From NCBI GenBank assembly GCA_020055645.1, contig CM034546.1, positions 71,672,001-71,736,000 on the forward strand: a DNA stretch of 64,000 nucleotides, in the 5' to 3' direction. The notes beneath the pieces are model-generated. The model saw only the letters and a program-made list of their open reading frames with translations, did no database searches and had not been told where the DNA came from. Positions 33,200-43,790 of the stretch are shown here, in pieces. The stretch's first letter is position 1, and the number at the start of each line of letters is the position of its first letter. This DNA is from Tomocerus qinae (lineage: Eukaryota > Arthropoda > Collembola > Entomobryomorpha > Tomoceridae). Position numbers and translations under genes: made by a program.

Positions 33200-35736
33200 A
33201 TGATTTCTGCATGTAAACGCCCTCAAAGTCCATTCGAAATGGACAATGTTGACAGTGTGGGAGTCACTGAGGTAAGATTTTCAGAGATTTGTTAATCGCA
33301 GTGTCAGTTATTGTCTGTTAATTTTTTTTAAAGAATGGAATTCTTGATCTCATGGAATATTTGTTGTTTGGACGGTTTTAAGATTTGGTTTTTTCCAATT
33401 TAGATCAAGGAAGAAGTGTATACTTACCGTTGGAATATCAACAATTTCAAGAAAATGTTTGAAAATAGAAATTCGGAGGATAAAGTAATGTCTCCTTTGT
33501 TCAAAAATTCAAACGACGCCTCGAAACGACTGCAATGGTATTTTTTTTTAATTTTATGCATACAAAACAATAACTAAATTATTTGTATTATACTGCATGT
33601 ATGAATTCCATATTTAGACTGATAATTAATACAATAAGTTATAATTTATTTTTCATAGGAAATTAAGCATCAGACCATCGAAGAACAACGTTTATCTATA
33701 TTTGTATTTGGTCAATTACAAAGAGCCAACCAAGGTTGAATTGCAATTCCAATTACTGGACTCTCAAGACAAGCCAAGAAAAACTAGTAATTTTTATTTT
33801 CTATTCTATCTGACAAAATAAAGAAACAATATACATCCGGAAGTTGATGTTTATTTCTCTTTTATATGTATTTGCAGAAACTAAGGACTACACATTCATT
33901 TCCTCCGATGACGAGTTTTGCATTAGCAAAATGGTAAAAATTGCGAAATTATTTGACCCGTCAGAAAAATTGCTGGAAGAAGACACTCTCAGAATCAACT
34001 GCCGAATCACGATGAAAGTAAATATAAGTCAAGTATTTCCTGGTCCGAAGGAAGAAGCTGAAAAATATGCTGCCTCCCGCAAAAATTATTTTACTTCGGA
34101 TTTGGCTAAACTTTTGACAACTTCAGCTCTGTCAGATGTCTCTATTCAGACCACATCCGCCACTTTGAAGGGACACAAAGCTATTCTCTCTTGTAAGCTA
34201 TTTTACTTCTCATACTACTTTATTATCTATGGTGTTATTATTTTGGAAGTCTGAAATTAAAACTAATTATTAATATTTGTTCATATTATATTATTTCTTT
34301 TCTGTATAGGTCGAAGTTCTTTTTTCGCGGCCATGTTCCAGAACCAAATGTCCGAGTCCATCAACAACATTGTGAAAATTCTGGAATTCGACCATGACAT
34401 CGTCAATGCAATGCTGAAATATATTTATTGGTATGAAACTATTGACTTCTAGTATTACTCATTTTAAGCAAAGAGTTACACTATCGGTTCGTTGTTGCGG
34501 TTAAAACAGAAAATTGAAAACAAAGTATAATTTTTATTTAGTGGGGAGATATCTGAAGACCTCCTGGCAAAAAAGTCCCTTGAAGTGTTCAAAATTGCAC
34601 ATTTGTATGACATCAAAGGATTAAAGGAAGAAGCTGAGGAATATGCTGCTACCCACTTATCTATTAAAAACGTCGTGGATTCTCTCATTCTTGCCGACAA
34701 GTACGAAGTGCCGAATTTGAAAATGAAAGCCATCACCTTTTTCAACATGTAAGTTTGAACCACTTCTTATCAATGTGAAAAGTATACTTTTTGCATTACC
34801 GTATTAATCGAATTAATTCTCCGGGTTGTTATTGTTTCATTCACCTTTTTTTAGCTTCTGAAAACAATGAAAATCGAAATAGTTAACCAGGTGGTGAATT
34901 ATTTCGATACGGAGAATTATTTTCCAACCGTTAATTTTTATTAAGTTAGTACTTTTTGAAAATTAAAAAATGAGAAATAGTTTAAAAATTCAATTGATTG
35001 AGTTTAGTCTTTTTCTAAAGAAATGTCCATGGCTTTAGTGATGTCTATAATCATTTCTTCGTCGTCTGAGGCAAAAGTATTTCATTCTCTTCAATTATTG
35101 TCTGACCAGTTTCTGGATATTGTATGCTTTTTAGCAGAAGCTCCCCAACCTTCAATACAGTCTTTACCAGGATTGAAGGCTGTAATCAGCCGCAAGAGTA
35201 AATGGATTTTTGATTTTGTATCAGAAGTAAAGTCCCAAGCTTAGCAAAAATCAAATTACAAACCGCTGTCAACGGAGGTAGTCTTGAGTTTCCTCATTCT
35301 GTAAGCACTGCGTTCCCTTGAGTTGCAATCCAGATGTATTGGTGACCATTCTCACTCTTATTAGATCTACCATTTCTATCTCACGCCGTATAAGCTCATA
35401 CATTCACTTTTTAAGTACATCTGCACTCAAATTTACCTACTGAAACTTAGATTGGGATGGTGAATTATTTTGATACGGAGAATTATATTTCAAAGGCTAC
35501 TATTTTCCTCTTGAAAACGAAAATAATCGAAATAGTTACCCGGGGGAGCACAATTTCAATACGGAGAATTAATTCGATTATTACGGTATATATAAAGACT
35601 ACAATAATATAATTAAATTATTATAGTGATTATATTTATGTGTTGCAGGAACAAAGCCAAATTGATTAAAGAAACCGAGAAAATTATGAAATACAAACCT
35701 GCTTTACTTCTGGAACTCTACCATCAGACAATTTAA
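33200..35736 (+). CDS. MATH-BTB protein E (SPOP-like CUL3 adaptor), intact
   Basis: Exons 33200-33271, 33404-33537, 33659-33786, 33878-34192, 34310-34430, 34542-34748, 35649-35736 give 354 codons plus TAA. MATH domain starts VYTYRWNINNF; BTB begins LSDVSIQTTSATLKGHKAIL and continues SSFFAAMFQNQMSES; the tail has YDIKGLKEEAEEYAATHLS. Same first exon type as gene B (ending DNVDSVGVTE). The C-terminal exon is closer to D (EKIMKYKPALLLELYHQT) than to B, suggesting exchange between subfamilies or faster change in B. The donor of intron 3 follows CTA rather than CAG but keeps GT. Intron 6 is enlarged to 900 bp by a TIR transposon. Confidence 0.9.
34797..35588. mobile_element. TIR transposon with TACCGTA ends in intron 6 of gene E
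   Basis: Ends TACCGTATTAATCGAATTAA and, inverted, TACCGTAATAATCGAATTAA, matching over about 27 bases with one mismatch, both ending on TA. Subterminal ATTATTTCGATACGGAGAAT blocks repeat inside. The ends resemble those of 47022-47892. No transposase is recognised; the open frame 35023-35244 has no family resemblance I can see. Absent from the same intron of B and D. Confidence 0.75.
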
Positions 35737-37299
35737 TTGAATTAAAAAACGATTAGTCCAGGGCCTGTTTAATATATTATTGGATGATTTCACAAATTGT
35801 AATTGTAGTAGATATTGGTTTTGCGTGTTAAAGGTGTAATAATATTTGTACTGTGTACTAAAGGAATTTTTTGATATTTAATGTATAGTTATTGTATTTT
35901 GTGTTTAAATAATCTTTGTTGAATGTAAATGTCTATATATTTCATTATTCAAAACATAAATATGATTTAGATGACTACTTTGTATGGAAATGAATGTGTA
36001 ATCGACTTGTTATAAGTATAGTTACCTTTGTAGTTGTAGTCATTTAAATGATGTAATTTATTTAGATGTAAGCACTCAGTTAGTCAAAGCCCTTTGCAAA
36101 AATTTTCTAAATACTTTTCGCACACTATACTTTCGCACACACACTTTTCGCATTAATAATAATTATAGTTTTAAATAGTCTTTTGTTGATGAACTGTTAA
36201 TAAATTCTGTCGAAAATTCAATATTTTTTACATAATTTCTTATTTCACTGACAATAATGGATTTGTGCTTCTGCGTCGCTATATAATAGTTGGGCTACAT
36301 GTTTAAGGTCGTTGCAATTTCTCCTTAAGGGAGGGATATTTTCAATTCGGGCATCCTTTGTCTTTAATGATTAATGACACATAAAATTGTGATTATGACA
36401 AGTTTTTCATATTTTCTCTAATTGTACAATTGCCCTTTAGAGTTTAGACCATATATTTATCATCACCAGACTTAACTTTGACTCTGTAATACAAGTGCAT
36501 TTTCCAAGGATCTATTGACGGGAGGTTTTACATGCCAAAGTCCCAAAAAATCGAAAATTGTGTAAAATTATCCCTTTACATTTTTTGTGAAAATAGTGAA
36601 AAAGGGTCCTGCTTGTTTTTTGACCATACTAAAAATGTGTGATTTTGTATGCAATAAGTAAGAGTATATGCAATGAGACTACTGAAAGGAACATTTGATA
36701 GAGTAATGAAAGCAATATTTGAAAGTATGTAATGTTATATTAGAGTCTTAGACAATTTTTTTTCTTATCTAAAAAAAATTCGATGAAATGAAAACATAAT
36801 TTTACGTCCTTTCGTATGTTATATGTTTTGTGCCTTAATAGCTGGGTTTACTAGACTATTGACTAAACCATAATATTGCTTTGCGAAAGTGGAACTTAAA
36901 TATTTTATCACTAAAGTCTATATCAATGAAGTATTTGTTGTTGAAATTGGCCAAATTTCAGAGAGGAGGATTTACTTCTATATCAGCATGAATATCTTAT
37001 AAAATGAAAACTGACTTGACAGGAAGTTATATACCTATACCTTGATAAAATTATACAAATACTACATTACAAATTTAGTTATCAGAACTAAATGCGTACT
37101 ATAAACTAGTATCATGAAATCTATATACTCCCACAGAAGTTAATACCTGTGCAAAATAATTTCGTATATAGCAGTAGTAACCAGTTTATTGTGGCATTTG
37201 TAATTTCTTGTGAAATAGTAAATGGTTGAGTATCTCTTTTATTGGGACCTGTGGATTTTTGACTTCTAGGGACCCTGTCTTAACAAATTTTTTATCAGG
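35737..37299. other. E 3' flank and a gene-less copy of the B/E upstream flank
   Basis: GATGAACTGTTAATAAATTC near 36190 repeats the polyadenylation block of D. 36235-36460 matches 31970-32100; 36560-36740 matches 8640-8800 upstream of B, but no MATH-BTB gene follows. The match ends near a degenerate Helitron 3' end at 36838-36854 (AGCTGGGTTTACTAG). The remainder to 37299 is unremarkable. Confidence 0.5.
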
Positions 37300-38715
37300 A
37301 TGAAACTGGAAATTATTTCTAGCATAGTAAAAGCCAATATTATTCCGAATCTGACAAACTACTGTGGAAATGAAATTTCAGATTGGATTGGATTTTATTT
37401 CAACATCTCATTGGCATACATCCCCATAAAATACAATAAAGCTACGAAAACATTTTATGTTACTTCACAATCGGCCATTCTAAAAGTTCAAAAGTACCTC
37501 ACATGGACTGTGATTACATACGAAGCGATACAATTTGGACTATTCCTTCGCTCCAAAGAGAATGTCAATTTTGAAACTGTATTTGTTCTTATTGCTCTGT
37601 TGACGTACATTCTAGTTGGGAGTACATTGTCTAATTTTCTGACAAAATCAACTGAAATTGTACACGTTTTGAATCAACTCACTCTAAAAGGCTATCCACT
37701 TTTAAATGAAGGTAATTTAATTTATTTGGTAAAATATAAATTATTAAAGAGATAATGATGTATAAAAATATTAATTATTTTAGTAAGTATCTTTTGGAAA
37801 TTTTAAGGTTGGCAGACTCCAGGAATCAAAATGTTCATTTACCAGGAGGTTCTGTTGTCGAAATGGTTTATAGGGAGCTACATCCTACCCATTTTGCTGA
37901 TTGAGTATTTAATGTACTATGTCGTTGTGGAAAAACATATTGTAGCTGAAAGCGTTAAAGATATGGAATTATTCCATCTTAACAAGTTGGAAAGTCCTAT
38001 AAGGTTTTTACAATGTTGGTGCGTGGGAGCTGCAGGCACAATTTTATTGACTGTCCTCACTGCTTTGAATATGATATATTCAAACAGAATGTGCGTGTAT
38101 CTCCACATGATAAGGTAATTTTTTAGGACAGTTTTATGATTTTTTTCTTTTTTTGAAGAGATCAAATATTTATTGCCATTAATTGTCTTATTCTTTTGCA
38201 TTTTGAGATCTAATAATAATTTTTACATTTTATGGCTAAATAATTTTTTCAGGAAAAGTGAAGCCACTCTGGAAGAAAAAATCAGGACGTTCAATGGATT
38301 ACGGATTTTGAATATATTATTCAACGACTGTCTTGTCCGATCATTTGTCCCATCTTTCATATATTTGTTGGTGTCTATGGTATCAATCACTCTGTTTGCT
38401 CTCATTCAGCAAACCACAAGCGAAGTAGGCAATGTGGTTGTCCTCGCAAACATATTTTCTATAGCTGTAATTGCAGTTATCATCCTGTTGCTGTCTTACT
38501 CCAAATGCTATCAAGGTTCATGGGACACTCTGAATGAGTTACAAATGCAACTCCCAGTCGAGAGTCATTGTAGCAGAAAATATTGTAAGCAAATGCTTGC
38601 GAGCACAACTGCTTTTGGTATTCGGTATGGAGTTTTGCAAACTGTGAAACACAAACACACTTTGGATTGCTTTGATGCCAGCATTAACATTGTCACATCC
38701 CTTCTTCTTTCTTAA
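37300..38715 (+). CDS. Gustatory-receptor-like seven-transmembrane protein
   Basis: Exons 37300-37711, 37808-38114, 38253-38715 join to 393 codons plus TAA with GT-AG ends and phases 1 and 2. Several hydrophobic spans are visible (for example ETVFVLIALLTYILVG, YILPILLIEYLMYYVVV, TILLTVLTALNMIY, FIYLLVSMVSITLFALI, IAVIAVIILLLSY), consistent with a multi-pass membrane chemoreceptor. The exon 2 junction restores EGWQTPG. The usual insect TYxxxxxQF motif in the last helix is not seen, so the family call rests on topology, length and the split near the C-terminus. It is the parent-type copy for the pseudogene at 19577-21655. Ligand unknown. The open frame around exon 3 extends left into intron; I start the exon at the AG before KSEATLEEK. 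Confidence 0.7.
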
Positions 38716-40129
38716 ATTTTTGTAAAAATATTTTGTTTTGAACCGTCTATAATTTCTTAATTGCTCTCATGCTTAAAACCATTCAATACAATTTGCACAG
38801 GAAATGTATGACAAATAATGACTAAATAAATAAATAAATAATTTTTTTTATTCCTTCTAATGCATAATACAGCAAATATATCTACTAATCTACTAAAAAT
38901 AATAAATTTGTGATTCATTTAAAAAATAGTGCATTTTGCTGCTAATTTACTAGGTAGCATCACTCAGTGTGTAATTCTGATATGAAAATCGTCATTACAA
39001 AGTCTGTCATAATTATTGAGTTTCGGTATCTATATTTTTTGTACCTACTGGTATTATTCCATAGAAGCTATCATTGTTAGAATTTAAAAGCCTCGTCACT
39101 TTGGAAAGATACAACATAAAGCTAGGATAAAGACGAATCAATTTAGTTTGATATATTCTTTGTGATTTGGTTGGTTCCCCCTTGACATTCAATCACAACA
39201 TTTAAAGCCAAAGTGTTGGAATATTATCAAGGTAAACATGTTTTGACAATTTAATGGTTTCACCTTCGATTCAAACGATTCATTTAGATCTGATGAATTA
39301 TTTAAGCAGAATTAAGAATTAATGATAGGTAGTTAATACATCATGAATATAGTTTATTATTATAGAGGTCTTACAGAGAAATCTCTAATCTCTGAATTTT
39401 ATCAAATAAATTAGTGATGGGCTTACTTGGTATCTCCACCCCAACAAATAAGTAGAGATAACATAGTGCGGAGCCAGTGAAGAATAAATAATTCATATTG
39501 TGCAAGAATTAATTAAGACTCCATAGCCAAGAAGGTTAATTACTAAATGGTGGATTGTTCTGAATATCCTATCACTATGTATTAATATATCACTCTCAAA
39601 CGATGTATTGTTGCCTGACATATGTCATCGACTGTCAAGGCCATGACTGTCCGAAAGAACACCTTCGATTTAATTGTAGAGTGTTACCGTAATCTTCAAA
39701 ATAGTAGCATGGGCTCGGAAGGGGGCCACTTGTATACCTAAGCTAGTCAAATTACTTAACATTGAATATGATAAGCCACTTAATGGCAAACTTTTATATC
39801 TAAAATTCACGTACTTTAGTTAATTTTGATAAAAGTAACCTGTAGTCATGCTTGGCTTTGTCACGTATGTACATATGATTGCTACTTGTAAAATGAACTG
39901 ATTCGATTTTCTATTGCAAAATAAACAATTACAATTACGAATGTTTTTAGCTACTGATATGTACTGACATCAACATTGACAAGTTTGACATTGTAGGAAA
40001 TCTAAAACTGAAAATAATCTTCTATTTTTACTATTTAGTTTGTGCATCAAACATCTAGTAGATCATCTGTGATTACATTCTTTAATAAACAACTATGAAA
40101 CTTAATAATTATTTTTATCAGTTTTAATT
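38716..40129. other. Intergenic, receptor to oxidase
   Basis: AT-rich; a short AAAT microsatellite near 38824-38842. No gene, repeat family or regulatory site recognised. Confidence 0.5.
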
Positions 40130-43100
40130 TCAAAAGTATTTATTGACAAGATCATCGGCCATTTCAAGTGCTTTTGCCAAGATTTCAAAACTAAGGAGTG
40201 TGGTAGCATAATACAATCCCTGTCTTCCTTGGATATTGCTAAACTTTTTATAGAAGCCTTGTTTCAAACACTTGGTGTTTACATGAGGGAAGTATTCTGT
40301 ATTCTCTTGATAAAATGTTTCTGCATCCTTGCTGATCTTTTGAAGCGAAATATCGAGTTTGTGGTTAATAAGTTGTAAATCGTCTTCATTGGCGTTAGTG
40401 CTGTAGTCCCCACGAATCCAGGAATAACTGCTGTACACGTTTTCTAGTTTCTATTTTTATATTCAAAACACTAATCAATTTAATTATTAATTGTATATTA
40501 ACCGGTATAAATCGTCTGACCACATTGAGCGTTAGCCGCAAACGAACGATCCGCGGTCGCGGAATTTATCATAATTAATATAAATTGTACTAAATTTTTC
40601 CACATAACCGTTTGCTAGGTTAGAGCGTCGGGAACGTTCCACCAAAAATTTGACTTACAATTTAATAACAATTAATTAATTTAAAAAGAGGTTAGCTAAT
40701 AGATCTGCTTACCCCGTTTGTCTGTTTTATAAACGCGACAGGATCGCCCTTTCCTTGAGGTGGCGCAACAATACGGACGGAATCGTTTTTCGGTTGAGCA
40801 AACACTTCATAGTATATTAATTCATTCCAGCCAGGAATCCTGTGGACAGCAGACGTGTATTTGTGAACTTTGACCTGATCCAAAATGTTTTCCTCTTCTT
40901 CACTCAGCTCTACAATTGCTTGAACACTCGGAAGCAACGGTGGAAACGCTAAAATCGTTTTAGAGCATTTTCGTTTGCCCCATTTTCCAAAATAAATTAC
41001 TTGGTGATTGTTTTTCCTAGAAATTCTGGTGACTTTGTGGTTGAGGAATATTTTGGAATCCAAAGACTGCCATTTTTTCTGAAAATTTGTCCAGACCTTC
41101 TTTTATATAGAAAAATGCGGGTTTTTGGTTTGTGAGAAGATCGGCAAGTGTAGATTCGCTAATAAATTGTAGAGCGTAGAGTGCAGGAACATCCTCCAAT
41201 GCCCCATATCCTTCTATAGTCATTATGTAAAAATCCCTTCTAGTCCCTTTTCAATTCCATGTTTCTTCATCCACGAGTACAACGGCTCGAAAATCTCGTC
41301 AGTGGCATTTAAATAGCCAACCGTCAATTCCGGTTCGTGGAGTTTGACCAATTGTCTGTATTTATTCACGGCAGCCCTGACTTCATTAATGTCTGGCTTA
41401 GGTGTATCCAAGGGGACCATATCGTGCAACGAGTAGCCTTTTCTTTCCTTCTCGTTCACCCAGACTCGTGTCAAATTAAACCTGTCGAAGTAGTCATTAA
41501 GTTTCTTCGCTTTCGGGCCAAATAGCAGTGGACACATTTCCACTTGCAGATCAGCATCTTTTCGAAAGGTGTGCATTTTCCCTCCCACTCGATTGTTTTT
41601 TTCGAACAACTCAACACTGTAGCCTTTACTCTCCAGCAGGGACGCCACTTCCATTCCACTAATACCTGCACCCACTACACAAATGGGAAGCACATCACTA
41701 CCAGGCTGACCAAGGACTACATCATTTTCTAGCAAAACAAAAAAAACCATTGAATGCACAATGTCACTGAAATCCCATTTAATAATTTTTTAATTATTAT
41801 TCTACTAAACTTACGTAGGTTTTTGTCTTCGCATCTGAAATTGTAAGGCTCCTCGGTGAAATAAACGTGCAGGGAAGATATTCCATAGGATTCATGTACT
41901 TTCGTAATGCATTTAACACTATCTGCAGTAGAATTCCTTTTCCCAGTCACCCACTGTGTACGTACATGGAGTTCATTATTTTAAAAGCCATCAGAAACAT
42001 GTAAGAATGTCATACATACAACGGACCTGAGTCAACCATGGTTCTGGTCGTTCTATTGCCTTAGCTGTGGCTTTTCCAGTGACAACAAAGAAGAACCCGT
42101 TCAATTCCCCCTCGTTATCAAAAAGTATCGACAAAGGTATGAAAGAAGTGCAATTATCAGCTTCCCAAGTGCTTTGACCGAAAAAGCTGTGGTGGCCTGC
42201 AAAATCATCGAGTCATAGTAAGCATTATTACTATTACAATTCATTGCAGCACAATTAATTAGTAATATATACAAATAATTGATATAAATTTACGAGATTT
42301 ATTGAGCCTTTTGCCTTGGAAAAACAGAAAATAACTACGGTGAAAGTGTAACTCCTAAATTGCAATTAGATCCTAAATATTACAAATTTATGAAAGCAGT
42401 AAGACTTCGGCCATAATCGTCAGTGACCAACGTTAACCTTATTTACATTTTGGTCATTGATAAATTTAATCGGTGACCAGAATAGTCTATATAGCTTACC
42501 CATAAATCTCAGGCAATTATTGATTTCCCAGTTGTTTTGTATAGCCGAAGTTTTATGTATTGGAATGTGCACGACATAATTCGGTGAAGGTCCATTTTGG
42601 ACGTAAAAATCTGAGACAGTTCCTTCCTTCGCCAAACGTTTGTGTGACCTTCCTTCTGTGCAAATCTTGTCTGAAATTAGTTACCAACAATTTAAGATAA
42701 TAAATATGGCCTTTAGGCAGTAATTTATTTTCAAAGTATAAATGAAAAAATTGCTAAAGTTGAATCAACATGCAAAAAATTGGTAATAGAAATCAATAAC
42801 TGTTACGATATAGTATATATGTTACAGGTGGTTTTTACAGTCCGGACATATGCAAGCCTAGTAGATATGTAAAGTGAAAACCCAAAATTTTTGATTTTCA
42901 AAGGACCTAACCCAATTTATAACATTTTGTTGACTGTCAAATGTATTTTCAAGTAAGTTTGATTGGTTTAGATTAGGTTAGGTTCTTTAAAAATCAAAAC
43001 TTTGGTTTTTCACTTTACATATATCCTAGGCATTTTTCATACGTCTGGTCTGTACAAATATCCTGTAACATATACAATAAATCATTTACCTGGTTTTACA

Positions 43101-43790
43101 AAGTACGCGGTGATGTAAAAGTACGGAATGCCTTCAAAAGTAGTGACATTTTGCATCATCGGCTGTTCACTGTATTTGTAATTCTGACCAGGCGACAATA
43201 CTTCATGATATGGCATCTGTAAATATCACAATAGAATTACATTTAATGTAAATCGTTATTATCTCCTTGGACTAAAGAAATCAGAGCTAATAATATGATT
43301 GGCTTCCAAAGTAAATAAAAGTCTTAAAAGTAGTAAATAAAAGTATTCACTAAAAATTAAACTTAACCCAAAACTGTATTCCAGCAATAGTCCCTCGAAT
43401 ATCCAATAGAATGACAAGGGAGAGAGGTTCGGAAGGGTCAGACCATTGAAATCCATTGAATCGGCCCCCATTGTAACAGTCCAGACTCCAACTATCAAAA
43501 GTAGGACTCCAAAGGTTGCTTAACAATTCATCCTTAGTTCTCCCCAACTTTTGGAACAATCTGTCACTGATTTGTCCTTGAGTGTCAATTCCGTGGCATC
43601 CTTTTTCATGAGGAATTTGGCATATTCCTCCGGTAACTAAAATAAAACAGTTGAATTTATTCCATTTATTTTGACTTTTAAAATAAAAATCATAATTTAA
43701 CTATATACCCCTTAAATCGTTTCGTAATGCGTTTATCACTACCGAAATCCTTAAGTAAATTAGTAAAACGATAAATGTATAATTTTTCAT
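40130..43790 (-). pseudogene. Secreted FAD amine-oxidase-like protein with two frame breaks
   Basis: Minus-strand exons: 43709-43790, 43368-43636, 43090-43216, 42500-42670, 42027-42196, 41815-41953, 40713-41728, 40130-40450. A signal peptide (MKNYTFIVLLIYLRI) is followed by about 275 residues of unassigned, Cys-containing domain with two similar LxG-type strands (LVILLDIRGTIAG, LSILFDNEGELNG). Then an FAD-binding fold: ICVVGAGISGMEVASLLE (GxGxxG), NRVGGKMHTF, and near the end GRQGLYYATTLLSFEI, as in flavin amine oxidases. In the large exon, frame is lost at about 41222 (ACATAATG, an extra TA) and regained in an A6 run at about 41075; the segment between encodes GYGALEDVPALYAL, a conserved stretch of the family. 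The two shifts total three bases, so exon length stays in frame. Either a young pseudogene or assembly errors; ancestral length near 763 residues. Substrate unknown. Confidence 0.7.

Noticed and set aside
35023..35244. 73-codon open frame in the TIR element within gene E
   Set aside because: No resemblance to a transposase or helix-turn-helix that I can see; both strands are partly open here.
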